Origin: Didymodactylos carnosus
Lineage: Eukaryota; Rotifera; Eurotatoria; Philodinida; Philodinidae
DNA length: 36,739 nucleotides
NCBI GenBank assembly: GCA_905250885.1
Contig: CAJNOQ010001048.1
Location: 1 to 36,739, forward strand
Direction of reading: 5' to 3'
Each line of letters starts with the position of its first letter. Within the stretch, counting starts at the first letter, position 1. Below, piece by piece: positions 1 through 10,336 of this stretch. The translations under genes and the position numbers were made by a program. The notes beneath the pieces are model-generated. The model was given only the letters and a program-made list of their open reading frames with translations, searched no databases and had not been told where the DNA came from.

Positions 1-59
1 TTTGTTTGTATATTTGTGTCAAAACATTTGAAATATATGAAATAAATGTATATCCCACA

Positions 60-245
60 GTCCCACAGCACGCTGAAAAATCTGCAAAAAACTGCAGTTT
101 TTCTGCAAAGAATCTGCAGAGAAACTGTAAAGATTTTATTGCAGATCTGCATCAGATCTTTGGCCAAATCTTGGCACATCTGCATTGCAGAAAAACTGCA
201 GATTGCAGAATCTTTACAGATTCTGCAAAGATTTTTGCAGACAGA
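60..245. repeat. TCTGCA/CTGCAGA-rich low-complexity patch
   Basis: The words TCTGCA, CTGCAG and TGCAGA recur many times on both strands in about 185 bases, separated by short A- or T-rich spacers. Because CTGCAG is self-complementary the patch can fold on itself in many ways. Two overlapping open frames cross it, but their composition follows the repeat, so I do not call them genes. Confidence 0.6.
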
Positions 246-262
246 GTTTTTTTGGGTTGCCA

Positions 263-281
263 ACCTTGAACGGTTCAAGGT
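263..281. repeat. perfect 9-bp-arm palindrome
   Basis: ACCTTGAAC (263-271) and GTTCAAGGT (273-281) are exact reverse complements around a single G. The palindrome ends on the base before the much longer palindrome at 282-342. Confidence 0.8.
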
Positions 282-342
282 AATGATCTGGAGAAAGAAC
301 CATCGTTGAGAGTCTCAACGATGGTTCTTTCTCCAGATCATT
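282..342. repeat. perfect 30-bp-arm palindrome, 1-nt centre
   Basis: The arm at 282-311 (starting AATGATCTGGAG) and the arm at 313-342 (ending CTCCAGATCATT) are exact reverse complements around one G at 312. No mismatch was found in the 30 pairs. It could be a hairpin-type element or a replication or assembly product. Confidence 0.9.
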
Positions 343-2336
343 TCTAAAGATTTCACACTGGTGTGCCTATGAGTCGGAAGACCACGGAGAGTGCTTCCAA
401 TTGATAAGTGTCAGTTGTCAAACTGAGGCAAAGAACAAGCGGTACAGAGCTGAACAATTAAGTGGAGATAGATCTCTATTAGTTCTATTTGTAGTGCAAA
501 TTTCAAGTCTCTATCCCTTTCTGGTCATGAGATATCAAACACCAAAGTTGCCTAAAATCATGATTTTTGCTTGATATATGAAATACGAACGACCCAACCG
601 TTCAAGCTGAAAGTTTTGTTGTGCATAGAACTCAGTAGTATGTACATCCAGAAAAAATTTGAGCTTGATTGATCAAGGCATTCTTGAGACAAATATTTTG
701 TTGTCAGACGTAAGTAACCCAATAAAACTTCAAATGTTGTCTGAAATAAGAGAAATATATTAGCAATCAAAATTTTATTTCACAAATTACCATTCAAAAT
801 GGAAGCGTAATTTTATCTGTGTATATCTTTAGATGTTAAACATGATCCTACAAACAATGTTACAGTATAATGCTAATATTAGTGGCTTTCAAGCCAAATG
901 AGTGAAAGAGCGTTTAATCAATATTATATTTTCAACACTTTTATTTGGAAAAGATAGAACTCGAGCATTATTATCTCTATGAAATAATGATGGACGTAAT
1001 GATGAAAACAATACAGCATCACCCAGATGTTTTTGAGATGATAAGAAATACGCAGTATATCGTGATACGGCTTTCTAACAATTTCAGTCGTACATGGTTG
1101 ATGGCTGATAGGTGAACTGCATTATTTTCTACCTTCAATATGCAATATTGGTGTCTGTAAATTCATTAGTAAGATGAAAATCTTTTCACCATATATTTAT
1201 TTTATAAACGTTACTAATTTTCATTAGAAATATCTTTTTCCCTTCATGCAGAAACCATTTTCTATTAACTCATAACAACAACATCAATCTCTCTCTCTCT
1301 CTAGATATATATAATACATATATAAATATTTGTAGTTTTTCCTTCCCCATCTGGTAAAGACGACAAACAGCAGTACAAGAAAATCAGCATTATTCTATTA
1401 AGAAAATATGTTTTCTATGCTCTGGATTCATTCATTCATATCTTTAATCATTTACAGCATGACAAAAATAAATCCAATCGCGAGTAATACTAGATATTTT
1501 TTCATGATCTTCATATATATCTACTATTTGTCTATTATCAGCCCAAGAGCATTTGCTTTGTGAGCTTCGACACAATCCCAATTGTACATCTTTGCTTTCT
1601 TTTCTTATTTTTTTTTTGTTTCATAAATAGAAAAGAAAGAGAAAAAAAATAGATAGCAAAAATGTTATAGATTAATATCAGACGAAGTACTAGTTTTGCT
1701 AATGTTTCTTATTTGTCGATACAACCAAAATATCGGTCAAAGAAAAGAGAGAAGTCCATTTAGACATTTGTATAATAATATAATATCAAGCTCAAATTTT
1801 TTTTTGACTATACGTTCTTCTTGTTATATGCATGTCATATTTCTCGGCATTTTATAAAATAATGAGTACAGTATGGCATACCATAAATCGAGCATATTTT
1901 TCTTTCTCCTTCTTTGACTGATACATCATACAATATAACTCTAGAAATATTTTGACGTTAATTGAGAATTGTTTTGTAGTTCTTATTCTTCTTTGAAATG
2001 ACCGGATGTATCGTCTGTCTGACTGAGTGACTGGTCGGTGTGTTTTGTACTAAAAAGAAGAAAAAAGATATTGTCTCATTAAGCGAGAAAAGAATTGTTT
2101 CATAAATCATTTAAACATCTATATTACACTATACGAACAGCATCACAACAACAACAACAACAATTATTGTTAAATATACATGTGTGGAACTCGGCCAGAA
2201 GATAATAACAATAAAAAGAAGAAGAATAAATGAAATGGACAGTTTTTATAACTACTGACTATTATTTAAACAAATATCTCGATTAAACTATTTTTATTTT
2301 CTCAACATAATTAACTGATGTTCATCAAATTTTTTA

Positions 2337-5300
2337 ATGGGTGATCGGAAAACCGTTGTACTCAGAGGAGGAGCACCATGGGGTTTTCGCCTTTCCGGTG
2401 GAGGGGGACCGATTTATATAGCAAAGGTAGGAACGCATGATGTCGTTTATCACCTCTAATCATGCATGCCATATAAAGTCGTTCTATTCCCTCACACATA
2501 AATATGATAAAATTGATGAATAAATAGATAGCACTATCAGTTGTGAGATTAAAAGTTTCTCACAAAGTACTTCACAGAACTTTGCTAATGTATTTTTGTA
2601 GCAGAAAATAAGAATGTCATATCTGCTTAAACAATAACATTCCGAATGATGAGAATCATAATAAAGATAAACAGATATGCATAGTTGTTTATAATTTTAT
2701 AAAAACTAAATATATGAGACCTGCGCATGGGACCAAAGACGTTTCCAACGTTCGCTCCTTTAGTGTCCACAACAACCGACATTTCACTCAAAATATTGAT
2801 TTTCCATCCATTGTTTCCCTTATGATAGTATTGCGTAGGATTGACTCTTAATAGTCTTATCCTTCAATATTTGTTAAACAAAAGTTGCAGAGAAACTCTA
2901 AATAAATACGGAATAAAGTTTTGATGGCTAATTTTTTTTTGGTGTTGAACAAGACGTATCAACTACTCTAATCAACGAGTCTATAATGTCATTATATGAC
3001 ACATAATAACAATAGTCGTTTTTAACTTTCTGTCCAGGTTCGCAGTAGAAGCAAAGCAGCTCTTGGTGATCTTACATCGGGTGATACTGTTATATCGGTA
3101 AATGGGAGTTCAGCTCAATCATTACGAGAAATAAACGATATTATTGATGCTGCACGAGACCAATTGATCATCGAAGTACAGAGGTATGTTTAATAACACA
3201 TGCATCGTTTCTTATAAAAACATCTTCTTAATGCTTCAGTTCTACATTTCCAATACGCGGCGGTCGTCTAGACTCAAGCTCAAGTTTAGATAAAGAAAAT
3301 AGTCCTGTTCGTTATACGACCCGTACAACAACCCAAACGGATTATAATAAAAATCAACATCATAGGCCGTCATATTCCTCGTACTCACCCACGACACTCC
3401 TGGAGAATTCTAATTATCGTAATTTAAATACTGATCAACAACTTTATACAGATACTTACGGACGTTCGATTATAAATCCATTACCAGCGATATTTCATAC
3501 AGCCACTGTTACTGTTACATCACCAACAGGCAAACAATCGCAATCACAAAGCATATACCAATCATCGCACGCAAATTCAAGTTATCAACCACAAATCTAT
3601 CGTCCATCAACAAACAATTATGATATACCCAAAAGCTATTCAAGGTCAACCCATGATCATGGTGGTTATGCATCGGATACAAATGATATGAGACATTCTA
3701 ATATATCGACTCAACCTTATGCTGTTAGTAATCGTAGAGCAGTGAATGTCACAACAAATATTCAACACAATGTACCATCATCAACGTATAACATTAGTAA
3801 TAATGATGCAACTTATCATTCAGATTCAGAATACGTAACAAGTGGCCCAAGATATTACAAAATAGCTCGACAAACAAATTCATCGAGACGGCCAAGTAAT
3901 GTCGTTCTGCCAATTAAGTCATTGTCTAGTAAAGCATATGATAATACGTCTTATATTCAACAACAGCAACCAACACCATCTGTTCAACATGCTGTTTCTC
4001 ATTTCGACTTCAATCGATATCAACAACAACAGCAAAGTCATCATCAGGAATCGCGACAATTGCCGCAGTCTCAACAACGATCTCACATACATCATCTGCC
4101 ACCACGTCTCGTTTTACCACAAAACGATTATGGATATAAACCAGAAGGTAAATTTTGTTTGTCAATTTAATTTCCGTTTGATTTTATCTGTGTTTTGCAT
4201 ATACTAGTTGAAATTGATCAAGAGCTGGGAGCTGAACTACTCAAATCTCCTATAACTAATAGTAAGTAGAGTTTAGAGAAACTTAGTGAGTCTAAAATAC
4301 TTTATAATCTGATTTTAAGAAAAACGATATGCTGATTCAAGCTTTTTTACCACACCGTACAACACTTACCCAACCATTGAAGAACAAAAGAAAATGGCTC
4401 ATAAAATTGCCAACATCCTCGAGGGTGATGATCCACTGAGTAAAGGACATACAAAATTCGAACGTCAGAGAGAAAAGGCCAATAAGTTTATCGTAGAAGG
4501 AGAATCAACATCGATTAACTCGAATTATCGTCCATTGAAATCGGTTCAAGCCATATCCCCTCGCTCCAAGTCATCTACTATTCCCGAATGTATTCAACAC
4601 AGTCTCAATGAAGCACAATATATTAATCCATTGAGATACGTTGGAGCCCCAGAAGAATTCAAACATATACATATGCAGGTAAAAAGAAAAAGGTAAAATT
4701 TTAGTGGTAAAAGAACAAAATAATGATTGTACGATAGATGTTAACTTTCTAGGAACATGTGATACATAATAGTGTGGCGCCACAACTAGCAGCTGGTCTC
4801 GTGGCAGATTTAAATGAAAATCGTGGTAAAGGTGCAGCGTTGTTTCAAAAACGAAAAGCACGATCTGAAAAATGGGTGATAGACGAAAATAATGTTAAAA
4901 AACAATCATATCAACCAACATCAAGTTATATTGGAGTAAGTTATTAAATCAATATCTCATGAATTATGTTGTTTCTTTCTAAGTTTCACATTTGATGGGA
5001 CAATGTAGAGGAGAAATTATAAAGTACCAATTGTAGGACTTAGATCTCATTTTTGTGTTTTATATAGGAAACAACAAAACCCTGGGGCCAAAGAGCGTCC
5101 AGCTCATGGAGTGGCGACGAGTCTTATTCAACTCCATCGTATTCGCCTGTTCGTCCAATGTACTCATTTGATCAACAACTGCCTGAACCAACCGTGATAT
5201 CTCCAGTGGGTCCAAGATTTAGTGATTTTAATGTCAAGCCAAAAGGATGGCATTCAGAAAGTATGTCAAATGCACTCTCTTATTTCTCACTACCGGTAAA

Positions 5301-5825
5301 TAATTCCATCTTTATATTTCAGATGTAAGTCTTCAATCTCAGCGTCCTCCCGTGGTTGATCAACGAAAATCTATTAATCTAAATATCGGTCCAAGTATTC
5401 GTGAGGGTATAATGGAGTCACATACACGTAGCAATTCTGTACCATGGTCACCATCGCCAACTGCGCAGAAGTCACAGGAACAATTTTTCGCGCAACAACA
5501 ACAACAGCAATCACAAGAAGACGAATATTGGAGTAATCAAAAAGAAAATTTGCTTTCTAAATGGAAAAATCAAGATTATGTTCAATTGAATCAACATCAA
5601 CAGCAACAGATACCAGTGACTCGTGAGGGTGTGGAAAATTTACGACGTCAATTAACGCAAAATCAGGTACAAGAAGACCATTATAACGACGCAATGAAAA
5701 AAGCATATGGAATTGGACCACGAAAGTTTTTTGGAAGTCATCCTCAATTGCCATCACATCAACAATCTCAATCTCAACAGTATCACAATCAACAACAACA
5801 GCAACATCATTTTACGGATTTATAA
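2337..5825 (+). CDS. PDZ-domain protein, Zasp/PDLIM/synaptopodin-2-like (8 exons)
   Basis: Exons 2337-2426, 3038-3183, 3240-4147, 4208-4261, 4320-4678, 4753-4935, 5068-5260 and 5323-5825 join in phase to 811 aa. Residues 1-79 form a PDZ domain: PWGFRLSGG is the ligand-binding loop typical of Zasp/Enigma/ALP PDZ domains, followed by a GDTVISVNG turn. Residues 80-390 are low-complexity and rich in Ser, Tyr, Asn and Gln. A conserved block near 401-433 (SFFTTPYNTYPTIEEQKKMA) leads to two copies of a basic motif, SKGHTKFERQREKANKF (440-456) and GKGAALFQKRKARSEKW (544-560). That motif recalls synaptopodin-2 and Zasp-type muscle proteins. The C-terminus is Gln-rich. No LIM domain is encoded before the stop. 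A role at Z-disc or actin and alpha-actinin structures is inferred from the family. The start is the first ATG of an exon that directly encodes the PDZ N-terminus; an upstream non-coding exon is possible. Confidence 0.85.
2427..3037 (+). other. intron 1 of the PDZ gene (611 bp)
   Basis: Bounded by AAG|GTAGGA and CTGTCCAG|GTT, in phase 0, splitting the PDZ domain after its second strand. It is the only long intron of this gene. I see no clear inverted repeat in it, unlike the long introns of ERLEC1 and GCN1. Confidence 0.75.
4439..4890 (+). other. internally repeated basic KG-x3-F motif in the PDZ protein
   Basis: Two 22-codon segments, 4439-4504 and 4825-4890, encode related sequences. They share KG, then F three residues later, an R/K-rich helix, and an aromatic residue followed by V/I and an acidic end (KFIVEGE against KWVIDEN). 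They lie in neighbouring exons on either side of a short intron. This looks like an old duplication of a binding motif. Confidence 0.6.
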
Positions 5826-6248
5826 TTATTTTTCTAAATATCTTCGACTCACGACGAATATTTGTACAATCTCGGTGAACGAATTTAATTTAGAATTTGT
5901 TTATGTTTAATGTTTTATATGTCAATCATCGTTAGAACGAAAAGAATATTTCGTTTCTTAGATGTTTTTAATCGCTCAAATAAGGCTAAATTTTGTGTTC
6001 TCCAAAACAAATATTATTTAATATTTGACTATTTTAACTATGTTGAGGAGAATAATTTTGAGATACACCCTTTTACTCCTCAAATTTTTTCATATTATGT
6101 GTATTACCATAAAGTTTGTTTTTTAGGCAAATAATAATTATATCCAAATTCAATTTTTTTTTTTCTTTTTTTCGTTTTACCTGTTAATCTTTCTCATAAT
6201 CCGACCTTTTCTGCACAAGGTGATCATTTTCAGCAATTTGTCATTAAG

Positions 6249-6254
6249 AATAAA
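6249..6254 (+). promoter_or_regulatory. candidate polyadenylation signal, PDZ gene
   Basis: AATAAA on the plus strand 424 bases after the stop codon. It is assigned by position only. Confidence 0.35.
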
Positions 6255-6622
6255 GTTAAAAGACACAGGTTACACAATCTAAGATGTGCTAGTTATAGTT
6301 TAGACAAATATTTTGCACGTCTCGATTAGGCATGGAAAATGTGACTAATTTGACGGGAAGTTGATTCATGATAGCTTTTTAGCTCTTTATTCTTTTATTA
6401 ATGATGTTCAACTATTTATTCGAAAAAGATACAGAAGAAAATAATTGCCTACTAGATTACAGACAATTTTTCGATACTAAATTATAATTATGGCAGTAAT
6501 AATAATTACAATCGATTTATTTTAAATTTTTGTCCAGTTCCCTAGTAAATGATTGACGGTAGTAACAGTATATATAACAATAGTGAATGTTGCAGTCCAA
6601 TGTAAAATAAATAAATATATAA

Positions 6623-6628
6623 TTTATT
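6623..6628 (-). promoter_or_regulatory. candidate polyadenylation signal, PIERCE gene
   Basis: TTTATT on the plus strand is AATAAA on the minus strand, one base past the TAA stop at 6632-6630. Used as the signal, it would give a very short 3' UTR. Similar AT-rich hexamers follow downstream, so usage is uncertain. Confidence 0.4.
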
Positions 6629-6629
6629 A

Positions 6630-7172
6630 TTAACAACGATCATTGCATTTTGCTTTGTCAATGGATGTGTTGAGTCCTTGATAACGAAAATTTCCACATT
6701 TACCCAAATGCTTAAAATAGTATTAGAAAAATCAATTAAGAAATTCTTATAAATGATCAAAAAACAGCTTGTTTACCTCTGTAAATTGACTCGATTGTGT
6801 GCGATAAACTGTTGGCATTGTATGAATATTTGGTTTCTCAGCACCATAGTCCATGCTTGTTGTAGTGTATAATGGATTTACAGCTTTCTTTGAATATCCG
6901 TCCCACCATCCTAGAATATCAGAAAATATTATTAATGTTTATTCTTTGAAAATGAATACATGAACATCATTACCTGGATTATCAAAACGTCCTGGTAAAT
7001 CAAATGTTTTATACTGGTCACTTGTCTTTTGTGCGCACGTGCTACCCATAGAGTCTTGTTTGCCCGGTTGCTTTGTGAATGCTGATGTGACATCAGCTGG
7101 GATTCTTTCTGATTGATACAGTATTTCTCCATTTGGACCAAGCTCCGTATACATGGCATTCGGGTTTGTCAT
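6630..7172 (-). CDS. PIERCE (piercer of microtubule wall) family protein, 3 exons
   Basis: Minus-strand exons 7172-6974, 6910-6777 and 6710-6630 join in phase (1, 0) to 137 aa, about the length of the vertebrate PIERCE proteins (C9orf116/C15orf65). Diagnostic segments are YKTFDLPGRFDNPGWWDGY across the first splice junction, NPLYTTTSMDYG, PNIHTMPTVY, and GNFRYQGLNTSIDKAK near the C-terminus. Vertebrate PIERCE proteins are microtubule inner proteins of axonemal doublets, needed for normal motile cilia; that role is taken from the family. The ATG at 7172-7170 opens the only suitable frame. The gene converges on the PDZ gene. Assignment to PIERCE1 or PIERCE2 is not settled by eye. Confidence 0.85.
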
Positions 7173-8244
7173 ATTGATTTTTGTTTAACGTTCGAAGATG
7201 ATCAAATGTTAACTCTAATCAATGAATAACTGATAAAAAATTTATCTAAAGACAAATGAAGAAGAGTAACTTTTAGTTTTCAGAATTAATATACAGAACT
7301 TAGTGAAACAATTTCTTAAAGTATTGCAAATTTTCCGCAGCGTTTTTCCTTGGGTTCTCTCCAGAAGTTGTATGAAAAATAATTTGGCAAAATAGTGCAG
7401 AAAATTTGAGTGACAATATCGCGACTTAAAAGTTCTTGCATAGAAAATCGACAATGCAGAATTCGAATTTACAATCGTTTCTAGTTGGAAAAGCTTTAAA
7501 AAAGCTAAGATGTATGCACACGACTAAATACTCCTAGAACGATTAAATGTTTTTCTTCATGATCATAAGTTTAGTGTTCATAAAGTCGTATCTGAAAGGT
7601 CTGACAATACTTGATTGACAAGTTCGTAAACTTAACTATTCATTTGTTTCTCGTCGGGCATAATAATAGAACGTATATAAAAATTGCTTAGTAACGTTCT
7701 CGTTACTGATTACTTACACATCTATACATTATGTAGTCATCGTGCTTGTATATATTACAAACTTTCATGTTCGTTTTCTTAATGAAAATTTTTTTCATTA
7801 GACAAGGTAAAACAGAATAATCGGCTGACATTGACATTGATTCCAAATTCCAGCTTTGAGTAGAACTGTTTAATTCTTCTGATTTTGGTTGGGTATTTCT
7901 ATTCAGGTTCGCCCATCATTACAGGAGAGGAAACCCACAAAAATTTCGATACTCTTTTCATGTAGGGCATAGGAAATTACATAAAATTCCCCAACTCTAC
8001 AGTGCAGAAGTCATATTCTACATGCCTTTTTAGGGAAATCAAGTTTTGACTTCTCTTACACAGCACGACACTAAGCAGCAGAGTCTTACTTTTAGTCATT
8101 TCAATTGTTATTTCAATTTAGTGAAATTTATTCGATGAATGTACTACTAATGGAAGCGGTGGTAGTTCCTGCTGATCCGACAATTGTTGTTTTCTGCGTT
8201 TGCAGTAGTGGTCTCAGTACTGACTAGTAGTAAGGTTGTTTCGC
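7173..8244. other. gene-free region upstream of the PIERCE gene
   Basis: This presumably includes the promoter of the minus-strand PIERCE gene. No coding exon, strong repeat or RNA gene is supported. A minus-strand open frame at 7242-7454 has no recognisable features. Confidence 0.5.
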
Positions 8245-9185
8245 TAACGGGTTGGGCAGTGAAAATGACGCCACTTTGCAATTCATCCCTTGGATAATCA
8301 TATCAACTCCAAAGCTTCGTTCTGAGCTTAAAAGACGCAGAATTTTCTCTAGTTTCTAGTGCTGTGTTTAGATTAAGATGTACCCTAATCGTCTTTTCGC
8401 TATACTCAAAAGATCGGAAGTCTCAAAAATCTCAACTGCTCACCACTTCACGAGAAAAAAAATGCTTTATATCTTCATAGAAGTTTTGCTCGCGCGATTC
8501 AAACAAACTAAGTTGCGGAACTGCAAACTACAATAAATTCTTAATTGTTGAAGCACAAAACGATATTTAACGACAAAGTTTTAGAGCCGTAAAAACAACC
8601 TACCACACAATTGGGTCATTATTTGTGTTTGGCACCATTCCCTCCAAAGAAAGATATCTCAACTCTGTCATCCCTTACCAGAACGACGCAACCCATAGAA
8701 AGAAATGCATTTTGTAGAGCTTGAAATTCTGTATCTTTTGATATAAAAATAATAATTTTTATAAGTCAGGACTTTGAAGAAGTTTCCAAAATAAAGCACC
8801 ATCTCGTAGGTCAAAGATGTCTTTTTGCTGTTTTCCATTTTTTAAAACAGTAACAAATAAGCGTATAAGAAAGAACACGCAGCGATATACTACGAAAAAT
8901 TCTACGTCTTACAGACCTTGAACCAAATTTTTGCAAAATACTTAAGGGGGAAAAATTACATTTGAAATTTTTCTTTGATTTTGCAGTTGAGCAGTTGAGA
9001 TTTTCGTGGGTTCGAGTATTTTTACTGCTGTGAAAGAACGGGATATGCTTATTTTTAAAACAACGTATGAATAAAATCTAGACACAATTCTCTATCTTTC
9101 TGATATAAAAATGGAATTTTCTGATCAAGTTTAACTTGAGGAAAAATTTTGCAAAGTGGCGTCATTTTCTCTGCCCAACTCGTTA
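8245..9185. mobile_element. TIR-bounded non-autonomous DNA element, about 0.94 kb
   Basis: The left end 8245-8281 and right end 9149-9185 are inverted copies, 37 nt with two mismatches, carrying the core GAAAATGACGCCACTTTGCA. A subterminal inverted pair around TCTCAACTGCTCA lies near 8420 and 8990. The interior has no transposase-like frame. It looks like a MITE or a deleted DNA transposon. No clear target-site duplication is visible at the ends. Confidence 0.6.
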
Positions 9186-9789
9186 CACATAGTTGAATTC
9201 ATTTGTCTCATAATACTGAATACAATAAGATGGTCTTGTTGTTGTTCTGACTGGTAAAGATAGATAGGTCATGGGAAGCTAAAATCACTTCGTTCTAAAA
9301 TCACTTTTTCACCATTGAACATTTGGTAACTTGAGTCTCTACGGTAAAAAGCCTTTAAAATCAGCTTTTAAACTTAAAAATATGTTTTACAATAAAATAT
9401 TAGTCAAATTTCGGCTAAAAAAGATATTTTGAAAGACCGTACCATAGATGACGCTAGTATACGGTGTATCGGAAAAGAAAATCGAAATTTTTGGCGAAGT
9501 TCACGATAAGTTACATTTCGGTTGTTTTATCTATTTGTGTATTGTACCTGAAGCGAAAGCAACTGTTGATACAACTGAACTTGTACGAAACTCACAGCGA
9601 TATTTTATATCACTTTAGATAAACTCTTTAGCACTATTTATTAACATTTTTCGACGGTCAACGGTCCAAGTCGACAAAGGCAAAATGTAGACTGTTTAAA
9701 ACACAAAAACATATTCATAACCGATTGATTCTTTACGTAAAAAATTATAGCTTTTGCTCTTTCAATCTATTTTGATTAAAGTCTATTAG

Positions 9790-10254
9790 GGCGAAGAGGA
9801 CAATGAGGTCACAAGAATATCACCAGACTGTATTGACATGCAAAACTTAAATTACAACAGCCTCGGATACACACCAGTGCGGATTTTCCTTCGAAAAATT
9901 ATTTTCTAAAAACGGATGAGCGAGAAGCACTTTTTAAGTGAAAATTTCAACGTTGAAGAGAAAGTCTTCGGTTCTATCTTTAAAAAAAGCGAACAGATTT
10001 TCAAAAAGTTTGCATGTTTTTGCAATAGTGAGATGTTTTTCGCTATAATTAAAAATTTCGAATTACGAATGATTTTCACTCACACAAACTCATTTTATTC
10101 TAACTGTCAGACTTGAATGTTGAAAGTGGCTGTGCTTTTCTTTCATCTATTATGTTTAGGATTACAAGATCGTTTTAAAGAACATCTAGAATTACGTGAA
10201 TTAATTTGGCGAAAACATCGTATCGATCGTACCATAAAAAACTTTACCAACTAA
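9790..10254 (+). pseudogene. two exon-like coding fragments of unknown origin
   Basis: Two short stretches read like real exons. At 9790-9909, after an acceptor-like CTATTAG, 39 codons (start GEEDNEVTRISPDCID) run to TAA. At 10160-10254, after TATGTTTAG, about 31 codons (start LQDRFKEHLELRELIWR) run to TAA and give a charged, helix-like peptide. The second lies inside the spacer of a 42-bp perfect inverted repeat. No joined gene could be built, and I do not recognise the family. They may be remnants of a gene disrupted by, or captured in, an inverted-repeat element, or chance. Confidence 0.25.
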
Positions 10255-10336
10255 TTGAAAAAGCTTTTTTCTCAAATGTCGACTCGGATATAGAAGTTAG
10301 AATAAAATGAGTTTGTGTGAGTGAAAATCATTCGTA
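10064..10336. mobile_element. 42-bp perfect inverted repeats around a 189-bp spacer
   Basis: The arm at 10064-10105 and the arm at 10295-10336 are exact reverse complements over 42 bases, containing TGATTTTCACTCACACAAAC and its complement. The spacer carries the second exon-like fragment described at 9790-10254. The perfect identity points to a young insertion or conversion between arms. Confidence 0.75.

Larger units (their letters stand above)
1..2336. other. gene-free upstream region
   Basis: No reading frame in this stretch looks like a protein, and no exon set with consistent splice phases could be built. It holds a TCTGCA-rich low-complexity patch near the left edge, two abutting palindromes, a (TC)n run followed by TA-rich DNA at about 1288-1325, and a (CAA)n run at about 2144-2164. 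It presumably includes the promoter and 5' UTR of the PDZ gene that starts at 2337, but I see no defined promoter element. Confidence 0.6.
5826..6629. other. convergent intergenic region with 3' ends
   Basis: About 800 bp between the stop of the PDZ gene on the plus strand and the stop of the PIERCE gene on the minus strand. It is AT-rich, with no coding sequence I can support. An AATAAA at 6249-6254 is a candidate polyadenylation signal for the PDZ gene. A T-rich run lies at about 6154-6172. Confidence 0.6.

Noticed and set aside
6-309. Two overlapping plus-strand frames of 87 codons each
   Set aside because: They run through the TCTGCA-rich patch and a palindrome. Their amino acid content mirrors the repeat, and no splice partner exists.
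2144-2164. (CAA)n tract as a possible coding glutamine run of an upstream PDZ-gene exon
   Set aside because: The surrounding frames are closed by stops, and the PDZ N-terminus already begins with a good ATG at 2337.
5557-5757. Minus-strand frame over the end of the PDZ gene
   Set aside because: It is antisense to glutamine-rich exon 8 and has no independent support.
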